Assembly: GCA_018435665.1 (NCBI GenBank)
Contig: JAHDND010000192.1
Coordinates: 37,781-101,780 of the forward strand
Source: Candidatus Thiosymbion sp.
GTDB lineage: Bacteria; Pseudomonadota; Gammaproteobacteria; Chromatiales; Chromatiaceae
Length of the DNA: 64,000 bases
Direction of reading: 5' to 3'
Shown: positions 25,002-34,531 of the stretch, in pieces
How positions within the stretch are numbered: the stretch's first letter is position 1
Layout of the letters: the number at the start of each line of letters is the position of its first letter
The notes under the pieces: generated by a model
Databases searched by the model: none
Told to the model about the DNA's origin: nothing
What the model saw: the letters and a program-made list of their open reading frames with translations, nothing else
Program-made: the position numbers and the translations under genes

Positions 25002-27446
25002 ATGGCCTTGAAAGACACCGCGAAGAATGCGCTTACGGATCATGCTCTGGAAGTGCCGGTCTTGCCCCTGAGGGACGTCGTCGTCTATCCGCACATGGTT
25101 ATTCCACTCTTCGTGGGCCGGGACAAATCGATCCGCGCCCTGGACAGTGCCATGACCAGCGATAAGCAGATCCTGCTTATCGCCCAGAAGAGCGCGGAGA
25201 CCGACGAACCGGGGGCCGAGGATCTGCATGAGGTCGGCACCCTGGCCAATGTGCTGCAACTGTTGAAGCTGCCCGACGGCACCGTCAAGGTACTGGTGGA
25301 GGGGATGCGTCGGGCGCGCATCGATCATTACATCGAGACCGGTGACCTCTTCGTCGCGGCCGTGTCCCCCCTCAGCGAGACTCTGGCCCTGGACGAGCGG
25401 GAGATGGATGTCCTGATGCGTTCGGCCCTCGGGCTCTTCGATCAGTATGTCAAGCTCAATAAAAAGGTACCGCCGGAGGTGCTGACCTCGTTGGCGGGTA
25501 TCGATGACGCCGCGCGGCTGGCGGATACCATGGCCGCGCACATGGCCCTGCGCCTGGAAGAAAAGCAGCGGGTCTTGGAGATCACCGACGTCCAGGAGCG
25601 CCTGGAGCACCTGATGGGGCTGATGGAGGGCGAGAATGACATCCTCCAGACGGAAAAGCGCATCCGTGGCCGCGTCAAGAAGCAGATGGAGAAGAATCAG
25701 CGCGAGTATTACCTCAATGAGCAGATGAAGGCGATTCAGAAGGAACTGGGGGACCTGGAGGAGGCCCCGCCGAGCGAGACCGAGGAACTGGCCAAGCGCA
25801 TCGAGGATGCCGGCATGCCCAAGGAGGTAAAAGACAAGGCCCTGGCTGAGTTGCGCAAGTTCAAGCTCATGTCGCCCATGTCCTCCGAGGCGACGGTGGT
25901 GCGTAACTATATCGATACCCTGTGCGGCGTACCCTGGAAGAAGCGTACCCGGATCCGCAATGACCTCGCCGCCGCCGAGGAGGTGCTGGAGAAGGATCAC
26001 TATGGCCTGGAAAAGGTCAAGGAACGCATCCTCGAATACCTGGCCGTGCAGCAGCGGGTGCGCAAGCTCAAGGGTCCCATCCTCTGCCTGGTGGGCCCGC
26101 CGGGCGTCGGCAAGACCTCCCTTGGCCAGTCCATCGCCCGCGCCACCAATCGCAAGTTCGTGCGCATGTCCCTGGGCGGGGTGCGTGACGAGGCGGAGAT
26201 CCGCGGTCACCGCCGCACCTACATCGGCGCCCTGCCGGGTAAGATCATTCACAACCTGTCCAAGGTCGGCTCCCGCAACGCCTTCTTCCTGCTCGACGAA
26301 ATCGACAAGATGAGCATGGACTTCCGCGGCGACCCCGCCTCGGCCCTGCTGGAAGTCCTGGACCCGGAGCAGAATCACACCTTCGTCGACCACTACCTGG
26401 AGGTGGACTTCGACCTCTCCGAGGTGATGTTCGTCGCCACCGCCAACACCCTCAATATCCCGCCAGCCCTGCTGGATCGCATGGAGGTCATCCGTCTGTC
26501 CGGCTACACCGAGGACGAGAAGGTCAATATCGCCGAGCGCTATCTCATCCCCAAGCAGATGAAGAACAACGGCCTGGAGGCGGACGAACTGGTGATTCGC
26601 GACACCGCCCTGCGCGACATCATCCGCTTCTATACCCGCGAGGCGGGGGTGCGCAATCTGGAGCGCGAGATCTCCAAGATCTGCCGGAAGGTGGTCAAGG
26701 AGGTCCTGCTCAAGCCCAAGGCCGGCAAGGTGACCATCAACCCCAAGATGCTGGAGAAATTTCTCGGGGTGCCCCGTTTCCGCTATGGTCGTGCCGAGGA
26801 GAAGGATCAGGTGGGCCAGGTCACCGGGCTGGCCTGGACTGAGGTGGGCGGCGAACTGCTGCGCATCGAGGCGGCCCTGGTGCCGGGCAAGGGTAAATTC
26901 ACCTACACGGGACAACTGGGGGACGTGATGCAGGAGTCCATCCAGGCGGCCATGACGGTGGTGCGCAGTCGCGCCGAGTCCCTGGGGATCGACCCCGAGT
27001 TCCACCAGAAGACCGACGTCCATGTCCATGTCCCCGAGGGCGCCACGCCCAAGGATGGCCCCAGCGCTGGCATCGCCATGTGCACGGCCTTGGTCTCGGC
27101 CCTTACTCAGGTCTCGGTGCGATCTTCGGTGGCCATGACCGGCGAGATTACACTACGCGGTGAGGTCCTGCCCATCGGCGGACTCAAGGAGAAATTACTG
27201 GCCGCCCATCGGGGTGGTATCGAGACGGTGATCATCCCCCGCGAAAACGAGCGTGACCTGATCGAAATCCCCAAGAACATCAAGCAGCACCTCGACATCC
27301 GTCCGGTGCGCTGGATCGACGAGGTACTGGATATCGCCCTCACCCAACACCCCGAGCCTCGGCAGGTCTTGCCGGAGGCCGAGGTAACCGTGACGGAGGC
27401 GGGCGAGGCCCCGGTGGAACGACCCGGGGCCGTCATGCGCCATTGA
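25002..27446 (+). CDS. lon: ATP-dependent protease La (Lon)
   Basis: Lon is a soluble AAA+ serine protease that degrades misfolded and regulatory proteins. The 814-residue protein has the N-terminal substrate domain starting at [16 protein letters not shown] (about residue 15), a helical region with [15 protein letters not shown], Walker [10 protein letters not shown] near residue 365, Walker [11 protein letters not shown], and a C-terminal peptidase domain with the catalytic Ser in DGPSAGIAM and Lys in [14 protein letters not shown]. The length is typical. It is followed by hupB, the usual gammaproteobacterial neighbour. Confidence 0.97.
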   Translation: MALKDTAKNALTDHALEVPVLPLRDVVVYPHMVIPLFVGRDKSIRALDSAMTSDKQILLIAQKSAETDEPGAEDLHEVGTLANVLQLLKLPDGTVKVLVEGMRRARIDHYIETGDLFVAAVSPLSETLALDEREMDVLMRSALGLFDQYVKLNKKVPPEVLTSLAGIDDAARLADTMAAHMALRLEEKQRVLEITDVQERLEHLMGLMEGENDILQTEKRIRGRVKKQMEKNQREYYLNEQMKAIQKELGDLEEAPPSETEELAKRIEDAGMPKEVKDKALAELRKFKLMSPMSSEATVVRNYIDTLCGVPWKKRTRIRNDLAAAEEVLEKDHYGLEKVKERILEYLAVQQRVRKLKGPILCLVGPPGVGKTSLGQSIARATNRKFVRMSLGGVRDEAEIRGHRRTYIGALPGKIIHNLSKVGSRNAFFLLDEIDKMSMDFRGDPASALLEVLDPEQNHTFVDHYLEVDFDLSEVMFVATANTLNIPPALLDRMEVIRLSGYTEDEKVNIAERYLIPKQMKNNGLEADELVIRDTALRDIIRFYTREAGVRNLEREISKICRKVVKEVLLKPKAGKVTINPKMLEKFLGVPRFRYGRAEEKDQVGQVTGLAWTEVGGELLRIEAALVPGKGKFTYTGQLGDVMQESIQAAMTVVRSRAESLGIDPEFHQKTDVHVHVPEGATPKDGPSAGIAMCTALVSALTQVSVRSSVAMTGEITLRGEVLPIGGLKEKLLAAHRGGIETVIIPRENERDLIEIPKNIKQHLDIRPVRWIDEVLDIALTQHPEPRQVLPEAEVTVTEAGEAPVERPGAVMRH

Positions 27447-27665
27447 CGCCGCAAGTATCATCCAAAGGGTTACCGGCACTGAAAGTGATTGCCCGAAAGG
27501 GCGGAATCCTTTAATGTCGCCACCCCACAGGGGTGAAACAACAAGCAGGGATTGGCCAGAAATTTCTTCATCCCGTCCAGGTTATTTTCTGGTCATAGCA
27601 ACTTCCATCAGGGGGCGATTCCCAGTAGCGGATTCGCCCCCGCACCCATTCAGAGGGGGAGAATC

Positions 27666-27938
27666 ATGAACAAATCGGATCTGATCGAAGCCATGGCGGA
27701 TGCCGGTGACATCTCCAAGGCCGCCGCTGGTCGGGCGCTGGATGGTCTTATCGATGCCATCGCCGTCAGCCTGAAGCAGGGGGAAAACGTGGCCATCCTG
27801 GGTTTTGGTACCTTCTCGGTGAAGGAGCGGGCCGCGCGGATGGGGCGTAATCCCCAGACCGGTCAGACTATCAGTATTGCCGCCACCAAAACGCCTGCAT
27901 TCAAGGCTGGAAAAGGCCTCAAGGACGCGGTACAATAA
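27666..27938 (+). CDS. hupB: DNA-binding protein HU, beta type
   Basis: HU is a small histone-like protein that bends and compacts DNA. From ATG 27666, with GGGGAGAATC just upstream, it is 90 residues. It starts [19 protein letters not shown] and contains [21 protein letters not shown], the DNA-binding arm signature, then the [11 protein letters not shown] end. The reading frame opens further upstream, but those 38 residues do not belong to the family. It is followed after 30 nt by tRNA-Val with no promoter visible between, so the tRNAs may be processed from the hupB transcript. Confidence 0.95.
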   Translation: MNKSDLIEAMADAGDISKAAAGRALDGLIDAIAVSLKQGENVAILGFGTFSVKERAARMGRNPQTGQTISIAATKTPAFKAGKGLKDAVQ

Positions 27939-27968
27939 TTTTTGTCAGTCGGGAGCGCCCCGATCGCG

Positions 27969-28044
27969 GGGTGCTTAGCTCAGTTGGGAGAGCATCGCCC
28001 TTACAAGGCGAGGGTCGCAGGTTCGAACCCTGCAGCACCCACCA
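27969..28044 (+). tRNA. tRNA-Val (anticodon TAC)
   Basis: The acceptor stem GGGTGCT pairs with AGCACCC. The anticodon stem TCGCC/GGCGA encloses CTTACAA with anticodon TAC, the T arm is GCAGGTTCGAACCCTGC, and CCA is encoded. Confidence 0.96.
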
Positions 28045-28053
28045 CAGTTTCCA

Positions 28054-28130
28054 GGAGTGGTAGTTCAGTTGGTCAGAATACCGGCCTGTCACGCCGGGGG
28101 TCGCGGGTTCGAGCCCCGTCCACTCCGCCA
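28054..28130 (+). tRNA. tRNA-Asp (anticodon GTC)
   Basis: The acceptor stem GGAGTGG pairs with CCACTCC. The anticodon stem CCGGC/GCCGG encloses CTGTCAC with anticodon GTC, and CCA is encoded. It lies nine nucleotides after tRNA-Val, so both are on one transcript. Confidence 0.96.
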
Positions 28131-28138
28131 ATAACCGT

Positions 28139-28172
28139 AAACGGGGTATCCTTCAGGGGATACCCCGTTTTC
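28139..28172 (+). terminator. Rho-independent terminator after tRNA-Asp
   Basis: A perfect 13-bp stem (28139-28151 with 28158-28170) and a 6-nt loop run into TTTTCGTTT. It would end a hupB-tRNA-Val-tRNA-Asp transcript before ppiD. Confidence 0.88.
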
Positions 28173-28378
28173 GTTTGTACTCCAGCTAATGACCGGGCCG
28201 ACGTGTCAGTTTGGGAGCCGTTACCGGCTGTCCCTGGCGCTGGCAGCCCCTCCCCGGAGCAGATTGCCAGCCCGAAGCCCCGGCTGTCCACGGGCCAGAT
28301 GCCTGACACCGCCAAGCGCTGGCCCCATAAGTTTTTACCGTCCCATCTGAATCATCGCTTAGCTCGACCTTAGCCATC

Positions 28379-30301
28379 ATGTTGCAAGAGATCAGAGAAC
28401 GCGCCCAGGGTTGGATCGCTTGGGCGATCGTCATCCTCATCACCATTCCTTTCGCCCTCTGGGGTATTCAATCCTATCTGGGAGTCGGCACGGAACCCAT
28501 CGTCGCTACGGTGAATGGGACGGAGATCAAGACCCGCGACCTGGATATGCGCGTCGAGGAGACCCGGATGCGGATGCGGGAGCGTCTGGGGGCCGCCTAT
28601 CGTCCGGAATTGTTCGAGGGGGCGGCCCTGCGCGATCAGGTCCTGGAGGGCATGATTCAGGAGCAACTCCTGTTACAGGCTTCCCTGGACATGGGCCTGC
28701 GCGCCTCGAGTCTGGAACTCCAGGGGGCCATCCTGGCCAACCCGGCCTTCCAGCGTGATGGTCGCTTCGACAAGGAGACCTACGACCGCATGATGCAGCT
28801 GCAGGGTATGAGTGCCATGCAATATGAGGAGAGCCTGCGTCAGCGTATCGTTGGGACTCAGATTCAGCGCGCCCTGGTGGCCAGCGAGCTGGTTACCGAG
28901 CAGGAATTGACCGGGGCCGTCCACCTCGACCGCCAGCAGCGCCGGCTGTCCTACCTCCGCCTGCCCAAGGCCGAGTTTCGCAATGATTCACCCCTGCCCG
29001 AGGAGGAGATTCAGGCCTGGTATGAGTCTCACGCCGATCGGTATCGCACCCCCGAGCGGGTCAAGCTGACCTATATGGTCCTCGATGCGGCGCAACTGTC
29101 TGCGGGTCAACCGGTGGATGAGGAGGCCCTGCGCGATCGCTATGCCGAGCAACTGGAGACTTTCCGGACCCCGGAACAGCGCCGGGCACGGCACATTCTC
29201 GTCACCCTCGATCAAGGCGCGGATCAGGCTGCCGAGGCGGAGGCCAAGGCCCGTATCGAGGCCATTCGTGCCCGGCTGACGGCGGGGGAGGCGTTTGCCA
29301 CCGTCGCTCAGGAGGTCTCTCAGGATCCAGGCTCGGCCTCTCAGGGCGGTGATCTGGGTCTGTTAGGTCAGGGGGTCATGGACCCGGCCTTCGAGGGGGC
29401 CACCTTTGCCCTGGAACTGGGCCAATTGAGCGAGCCGGTACGTACCCCCTTCGGCTATCACCTGATCGAGGTGACCCAGATCCAGCCCGAGACCTTGAAA
29501 CCCTTCGAAGAGGTTCGGGACCAGCTCGCCACCGAGGTCAGCCAGGGCAGTACCGAATCGGCCTTTTACGACATGGCCGAACGCCTCGCCAATCTGGTCT
29601 ACGAGCATCCGGACAGCCTGGAACCCGCCGCCACGGCCCTGGGTTTGCCACTGCAGACCAGCGATTGGGTCGGTCGTGAAGGGGGTGCCGACCTGCTCGC
29701 CAGTCCCAAGGTGGTGGCGGCGGCCTTCAGTGATGAGGTCCTGCGGGAGGGCACCAACAGCGATCTTATCGAGCCGGAGCCCGAGGTCCTGCGGGCGATC
29801 GTCCTGCGGGTGACCGAACATGAAGAGGCCGCGCCCAAGCCCCTGGCCGAGGTGCGAGAGGAGATCATCACCACCCTGCGTGAGCGCAAGGCCGCCGAGG
29901 CGGCCCAGGTGGCAGCCAAGGCGATGGTCGAGCGGCTCCAGGCGGGTGAGACCTTGGCCAGTCTGGCCGCCAGCCAGCCGGTGACGGAGGCGGGGCTGGT
30001 CGCGCGCGATTCAGCCGCGGTGCCCGCCGATGTCCTGGACCTCGCCTTTACGCTGCCCCCAGTCGCCGCTGGGGCCCCCCGTTACGGCTTCAGACCGGCC
30101 GCCGATGGCGATGCCCTGGTCGTGGCGGTCACCGAGGTGGTGGACGGCGATCTCGGGGGCCTGGACGAGGCCGCCCTCCAGGGCACTCGCCGGGAATTGG
30201 CCCAGGTCCTGGGGTCGAGTTATTTCGATACCTTGCTGAAGGATATGGCGTTCCGGGCCAAGATCGAACGTGAGCCAATGGGCGAGGAACAGTCACGGTA
30301 G
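28379..30301 (+). CDS. ppiD: Peptidyl-prolyl isomerase D (periplasmic folding factor)
   Basis: PpiD is an inner-membrane-anchored chaperone that meets proteins leaving the Sec translocon. The 640-residue protein has a single N-terminal transmembrane helix (about residues 13-33, IAWAIVILITIPFALWGIQS), a SurA-like N-domain, and a parvulin domain around residues 262-365 (ARHILVTLD, GGDLGLLGQG, VRTPFGYHLIEV). The remaining 270 residues form the C-terminal chaperone part. It is the normal end of the tig-clp-lon-hupB block. The convergent dioxygenase gene ends 28 nt later. Confidence 0.93.
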   Translation: MLQEIRERAQGWIAWAIVILITIPFALWGIQSYLGVGTEPIVATVNGTEIKTRDLDMRVEETRMRMRERLGAAYRPELFEGAALRDQVLEGMIQEQLLLQASLDMGLRASSLELQGAILANPAFQRDGRFDKETYDRMMQLQGMSAMQYEESLRQRIVGTQIQRALVASELVTEQELTGAVHLDRQQRRLSYLRLPKAEFRNDSPLPEEEIQAWYESHADRYRTPERVKLTYMVLDAAQLSAGQPVDEEALRDRYAEQLETFRTPEQRRARHILVTLDQGADQAAEAEAKARIEAIRARLTAGEAFATVAQEVSQDPGSASQGGDLGLLGQGVMDPAFEGATFALELGQLSEPVRTPFGYHLIEVTQIQPETLKPFEEVRDQLATEVSQGSTESAFYDMAERLANLVYEHPDSLEPAATALGLPLQTSDWVGREGGADLLASPKVVAAAFSDEVLREGTNSDLIEPEPEVLRAIVLRVTEHEEAAPKPLAEVREEIITTLRERKAAEAAQVAAKAMVERLQAGETLASLAASQPVTEAGLVARDSAAVPADVLDLAFTLPPVAAGAPRYGFRPAADGDALVVAVTEVVDGDLGGLDEAALQGTRRELAQVLGSSYFDTLLKDMAFRAKIEREPMGEEQSR

Positions 30302-30328
30302 CGGAAACGCGGGCCCCGCCTGGTGGGC

Positions 30329-31222
30329 TCAAGTCCCCGCCAGTCGGTCATAGTAACGGGCGCGGTAGAGGAGACGGGGCGGTTCATCATCATTGAAGCC
30401 GGAGCGGGTGTGCAGAACGTTGTTGCAGATCAGGCCCCAACCGGCTTCCAGCCGCGCCTGAAAGCGCTGGCCCAGGTCCCCGTCCAGCAAGGCCTTGAGG
30501 TTGGAGACGGCCTCGCGGGTCAAGGGGTCGTCGCGCCAGACGATGTTGCGCTTGCGATCCGTGTAACGCATGTGTAGTCGTCCGTCCGGGCGGACGGCGA
30601 ACACGGGTCCCGGTTGCGCCGGCCGCGTCTCCTCCCCGTCCACCCGATTGGCGGGGATGGTCATGGCCTCGGGGTGCATGAGGGCGCGGATGTAATCGGG
30701 GTTCAGGTCGCGCAGCAGGAGATAGGCCAGCTCGTGATCGAGGAGGTCGTTATCTCCCCCCGTGGCGGCGGGGTGAACGCAATGCAGCACCATGCCATGG
30801 ATCTGCCGGTCCGGAGGGTTGTAATAACCGTCGGTGTGCCAGGCGATGGGGCGGTTGGTGTAGGGGATATAGCCGGCGTGGACCTCGTCGGTTTGGATCT
30901 TGATGGAGGTGATCGCGTCCTCGTCGGCGCCGCTGTTGTGGTCCAGATGCTGGAGGCCGAACTGCGCGCCCAGCTGACGGACGATGTCCTTATCCGGGTT
31001 GTCGCCCAGCTTGCTGACATAAATGGCCATGTTGGCGCGCTGGCAGCGATCGAGGATGGCCTGATGCTCGGCGGCGCTGAGGCTTCGGGGTTCCTCGACC
31101 TCGACGATCAGATCCTCCACCCGGGTCGGGTGGGAGGCCAGTTTGCTCTCCCGCCAGCGGGCGTAGGCGGTTGGCTGGTCGAGGGCGAAGGGCGAGGAGT
31201 CCTGGGTGGGCGAGGTGGTCAT
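30329..31222 (-). CDS. TauD/TfdA-family Fe(II)/2-oxoglutarate dioxygenase
   Basis: Enzymes of this family hydroxylate small molecules using iron, oxygen and 2-oxoglutarate. From ATG 31222 (GGGAG upstream at suitable distance) the protein is 297 residues; upstream ATGs at 31267 and 31330 are in frame but lack family matches. The iron ligands are visible as H-x-D in AWHTDGYYN and a distal His in VLHTRSGF, with an Arg in PPRLLYRARY near the C-terminus for the oxoglutarate carboxylate. The substrate is unknown. It is divergent from a universal stress protein gene across 106 nt. An oxygen-dependent enzyme suggests the host meets oxic conditions at times. Confidence 0.87.
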   Translation of the reverse strand: MTTSPTQDSSPFALDQPTAYARWRESKLASHPTRVEDLIVEVEEPRSLSAAEHQAILDRCQRANMAIYVSKLGDNPDKDIVRQLGAQFGLQHLDHNSGADEDAITSIKIQTDEVHAGYIPYTNRPIAWHTDGYYNPPDRQIHGMVLHCVHPAATGGDNDLLDHELAYLLLRDLNPDYIRALMHPEAMTIPANRVDGEETRPAQPGPVFAVRPDGRLHMRYTDRKRNIVWRDDPLTREAVSNLKALLDGDLGQRFQARLEAGWGLICNNVLHTRSGFNDDEPPRLLYRARYYDRLAGT

Positions 31223-31287
31223 GGCTTGCGCTCCCGTTACGGCTACGGAGGTGGGTGGGGCCGTCATCGGCCCCCCGGGGCAGGGGC

Positions 31288-31293
31288 TATAAT
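31288..31293 (+). promoter_or_regulatory. Candidate -10 box of the universal stress protein gene
   Basis: A perfect TATAAT lies 35 nt before the start codon. No clear -35 hexamer stands 16-18 bp upstream, so an activator or another sigma factor may be involved if it is real. Confidence 0.4.
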
Positions 31294-31328
31294 AAGGGGC
31301 GAAAATGGCAAAATGCGAGAGGCCCATC

Positions 31329-31775
31329 ATGTCCCTGACTAAATATGCGCATATGCTGGTGGCGGTGGATTTTTCCGCGGAGGCCGAGACCCTCGTCGCG
31401 CGTGCCGCACAGTTGCGGGACCAGTGCGCGGCGCGCCTGAGCCTGCTGCATGTGGTGGAATATCTGCCAATGGCCTATTCCGGCGATCTGGTGCTGCCGG
31501 AGGGCTTTGATCTGGAACAGGAACTCCTGGATGTGGCCGCCCGCCAGATGTCGGCCCTGGGCGAGCGCCTGGGGGTGGAGCCAGGGGATCGCCGGGTCGA
31601 GATCGGCAATACCGGCCACACGATCCTGCGGGTCGCGGAGGACTTGGGGGTCGACCTCATCCTGGTTGGCAGTCATGGCCGGCATGGCCTGGCGGCCCTC
31701 CTCGGGTCGACGGCGCGCAGCGTTCTCAACGGCGCCCGTTGCGATGTCCTGGCGGTGCGAGTCCCGGAGGTTTGA
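31329..31775 (+). CDS. Universal stress protein, UspA family
   Basis: This is a cytoplasmic single-domain Usp protein of 148 residues from ATG 31329, with GAGAGG ahead of it. It shows the N-terminal HMLVAVDFSAEAETLV strand-helix and the nucleotide-binding signature near the C-terminus, DLILVGSHGRHGLAALLGSTARSVL (glycine-rich G-x2-G-x9-G-S/T type), which suggests an ATP-binding Usp. It is followed after 7 nt by the HNH gene, probably in the same transcript. Confidence 0.93.
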   Translation: MSLTKYAHMLVAVDFSAEAETLVARAAQLRDQCAARLSLLHVVEYLPMAYSGDLVLPEGFDLEQELLDVAARQMSALGERLGVEPGDRRVEIGNTGHTILRVAEDLGVDLILVGSHGRHGLAALLGSTARSVLNGARCDVLAVRVPEV

Positions 31776-31782
31776 GCCCGTC

Positions 31783-32211
31783 ATGACCGATCCCAACAAT
31801 CCCCGACACGCCCGCACGGGCAAGCACATCGACCTCAATAAGCTGGATCGGGTGGTGGCCCAGGCGCGCCAGGTCCGCGATGAGCGCGCCGCGGGTTACC
31901 GTGACCAGGCCCTCAAGCTCTATCCCTGGGTCTGCGGCCGCTGTGGCCGGGCATTCGACCAGCAGAATCTGCGCGAGTTGACGGTCCACCATAAGGACAT
32001 GGACCATGACAATAACCCGCCGGATGGCACCAACTGGGAACTGCTCTGCCTCTATTGCCACGATAACGAACATCAGAAGTACGAAGAGCACCTGGCCGCC
32101 ATCGCCGCCGGTCGGACCGGACCCGGGGCCACCGGGGCGGCAGGTTCAAGTAAGGTTTCGACCCATAAGCCCTTTGGGGATCTGGCCGCCCTGCTCAAGC
32201 GGACCGATTGA
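31783..32211 (+). CDS. yajD: YajD-like HNH nuclease family protein
   Basis: This is a small protein of unknown physiological role with an HNH endonuclease fold. From ATG 31783 it is 142 residues. It has a zinc-binding pair in WVCGRCGRAF near residue 50, the HNH core TVHHKDMDHDNNPPDG, and a second pair in LLCLYCHDNEH. The longer open frame upstream overlaps the stress protein gene in another frame and is a shadow. The last 40 residues are low complexity (GPGATGAAGSS) and then DLAALLKR. Family membership is clear; nuclease activity is inferred. Confidence 0.88.
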   Translation: MTDPNNPRHARTGKHIDLNKLDRVVAQARQVRDERAAGYRDQALKLYPWVCGRCGRAFDQQNLRELTVHHKDMDHDNNPPDGTNWELLCLYCHDNEHQKYEEHLAAIAAGRTGPGATGAAGSSKVSTHKPFGDLAALLKRTD

Positions 32212-32269
32212 TTGCTCGAGCACGGGGCCGAGGCTCCTGCAAAACTCCGCTGGACAGTAGTGGAACCTT

Positions 32270-32322
32270 GCGGTCCCGGGGTCCGGGTCCAACCTGAATC
32301 CATTCTCCCGACGGGACCGGCC
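32270..32322 (+). repeat. Possible partial family A repeat, copy A4
   Basis: The gap before uup contains the family A core motif AACCTGAATCCAT (32291-32303) between inverted arms GGTCCCG (32272-32278) and CGGGACC (32312-32318). The arms differ from those of A1-A3 and the inner hairpin is missing, so it is either a decayed copy or a chance match. Confidence 0.4.
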
Positions 32323-32378
32323 CTAACCGCATCGAGCGCTCCGGACACCCCTTTTTTTTGTCGTCATCATCCGAACCC

Positions 32379-34391
32379 ATGCCACTCCTCAGCCTGCGCA
32401 ATGTCTCCCTCGCCTATGGCCAGCCTCCCCTCCTGGAGGGGGTGAGCTTCGAACTGGACAAGGGGGAGCGTGCTTGTCTCATCGGTCGGAACGGGACGGG
32501 CAAGTCCACCTTGCTGCGCATCCTGGCCGGGGAGGCCCATCCGGACAGCGGCGAGGTCTGGCTGCGGGACGGCATGACCGTCGCCCGCTTGACCCAGGAA
32601 GTGCCGGAGGGCCTGGCGGGTCGCGTCTTCGACCTGGTGGCGGGGGGCTTGGGTGAACTGGGTGATCTGGTGCGGGAATATCACGACCTGAGCCACCGGC
32701 TGGAGGGGGGCGGGGCCGGGGAGATGGGAGGGGAAACCGCATCGGCCGGCACCGCCGATCTCCTGGAGCGCCTGGCCCGGGTCCAGCACCAGTTGGAGGC
32801 CGCGGGTGGCTGGGAGATCGAGCAGCGCACGGAACGGACCCTCTCCCGTCTGGAACTGGACGCGGAGGCTGACTTTGCCAGCCTCTCCGGGGGCCAGCAG
32901 CGACGGGTACTCCTCGCCCGCGCCCTGGTGCGCGAACCGGACTTGCTGCTTTTGGACGAGCCCACCAACCACCTGGATATCCAGGCCATCGATTGGCTCG
33001 AAGGTTTCCTGCCCGAATTCCCCGGGGCTTTGCTCTTCGTCACCCATGACCGCCTCTTTTTGCGCAAGCTCGCCACCCGCATCCTGGAACTGGAGAGGGG
33101 CCGGCTTACCGACTGGCCAGGGGACTATGACAATTATCTTCGCCGCCGCGAGGAGCGACTCCATGCCGAGGCGGTGGCCAATGCCCGGTTCGATCGTAAG
33201 CTCTCCGAGGAAGAGGTGTGGATCCGCCAGGGCATCAAGGCAAGGCGCACTCGGAATGAGGGACGGGTGCGGGCACTGAAGACCTTGCGCGAGGAACGGC
33301 GCCAACGCCGGGAACTCCAGGGCACGGTTCGCTTGCGGCTGGGGGAGGCGGAGCGATCGGGCAAGTTGGTGGTCGAGGCCGAGGACGTCAGCTATGGCTG
33401 GGGCGGAGCGCCGGTGGTGCGGGATCTCAACACCCTCATCCTGCGCGGCGACAAGGTGGGCATCATGGGCCCCAACGGGGTCGGTAAAAGTACCCTGCTC
33501 AAGCTGCTGTTGGGGGAACTCGCGCCCGAGACAGGCCGTATCCGCCGCGGCACCAACCTGCAGGTGGCCTATTTTGACCAGCAGCGGGCGCAACTCGAGG
33601 AGGACAAGACCGTCCTGGACAATGTCGCGGGCGGCAGCGAAAAGGTGACCATCGCCGGCCAGAGCCGCCATGTGCTGTCCTATCTCAAGGACTTCCTCTT
33701 CACCCCCGACCGCGCCCGCCAGCCGGTGCGGGCCCTCTCCGGCGGGGAGCGCAACCGCTTGCTGCTGGCGCGGCTCTTCACCCAACCGGCCAACCTGCTG
33801 GTCATGGACGAGCCCACCAACGACCTGGATACCGAGACCCTGGAGCTGTTGGAGGAACTGCTGCTCAATTTCGAGGGCACCCTGCTCTTGGTCAGCCATG
33901 ATCGCGCCCTGCTCGATGCCGTGGTCACCAGCACCCTGGTCTTCGAGGGCGACGGCCGCCTGACCGAGTACGTGGGCGGCTACGAGGACTGGCTTCGCCA
34001 GCGGTCCCGGGCCCAGGCCGAATCAGCGCGGCTCGTCAAGCCGGCAAAGTCCGCCCAGTCCCAGTCCTCACAATCCGCCCAGTCCTCCCCGTCGGGTGTG
34101 AATGGCAGGGACAAAACGGCGCCGCCCGCAGCTGCCAAGGGGGGCGATCAGGATGCCCTCCGGCGTGACAAGCTGAGTTTCAAGGAACAGCGGGAGCTGG
34201 ATGCCCTGCCGGCGCGGATCGAATCCCTTGAGACCGAGCTCGAATCCTTGCAAGCGCGGATGGGGGAGGGGGCCTTCTACCAGCAGTCAGGTACTGTCAT
34301 CGCCCAGGCCCGCGAACGCCTGGCCGACCTGGAGGCGGAACTGGTCCATGCCTATGCGCGCTGGGAGTTGCTTGAGGCCCGTAGAGGGTAG
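32379..34391 (+). CDS. uup: ABC-F family ATPase Uup
   Basis: Uup is a soluble twin-ATPase protein of the ABC-F class that acts on ribosomes and affects transposon excision and replication in Escherichia coli. From ATG 32379 it has 670 residues with two nucleotide-binding domains: Walker A GRNGTGKST near residue 36 and GPNGVGKST near residue 368, and signature blocks LSGGQQRRVLLARAL and LSGGERNRLLLARLF. The C-terminal domain (from about residue 600, FKEQRELDALPARIESLE) is a coiled coil. It is joined by a Ser/Gln-rich repetitive linker (34040-34100). Repeat A4 lies in its leader. Confidence 0.93.
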   Translation: MPLLSLRNVSLAYGQPPLLEGVSFELDKGERACLIGRNGTGKSTLLRILAGEAHPDSGEVWLRDGMTVARLTQEVPEGLAGRVFDLVAGGLGELGDLVREYHDLSHRLEGGGAGEMGGETASAGTADLLERLARVQHQLEAAGGWEIEQRTERTLSRLELDAEADFASLSGGQQRRVLLARALVREPDLLLLDEPTNHLDIQAIDWLEGFLPEFPGALLFVTHDRLFLRKLATRILELERGRLTDWPGDYDNYLRRREERLHAEAVANARFDRKLSEEEVWIRQGIKARRTRNEGRVRALKTLREERRQRRELQGTVRLRLGEAERSGKLVVEAEDVSYGWGGAPVVRDLNTLILRGDKVGIMGPNGVGKSTLLKLLLGELAPETGRIRRGTNLQVAYFDQQRAQLEEDKTVLDNVAGGSEKVTIAGQSRHVLSYLKDFLFTPDRARQPVRALSGGERNRLLLARLFTQPANLLVMDEPTNDLDTETLELLEELLLNFEGTLLLVSHDRALLDAVVTSTLVFEGDGRLTEYVGGYEDWLRQRSRAQAESARLVKPAKSAQSQSSQSAQSSPSGVNGRDKTAPPAAAKGGDQDALRRDKLSFKEQRELDALPARIESLETELESLQARMGEGAFYQQSGTVIAQARERLADLEAELVHAYARWELLEARRG

Positions 34392-34531
34392 TGCCTCATT
34401 TCGCCTTATCCTGCCGGGACAAACAATCAATCCAAGTTCGCGACCGGCAATGAATGCATCAAGCTTAAGTGCCTATACCCGCAACTAAAGAGGGAATGAG
34501 GTACTAAGCAGCGCGAGCACGCCTCGACGCG

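Noticed and set aside
24975..27029. A 684-codon minus-strand frame opposite lon
   Set aside because: It overlaps an unmistakable lon gene and its composition (His/Leu/Gly-rich) is typical of antisense shadows.
27491..27535. Two short hairpins between lon and hupB as terminators
   Set aside because: Stems are only 4-6 bp and no T-run follows either of them.
32367..33899. A 510-codon minus-strand frame opposite uup
   Set aside because: Antisense shadow of a clear ABC-F ATPase gene.
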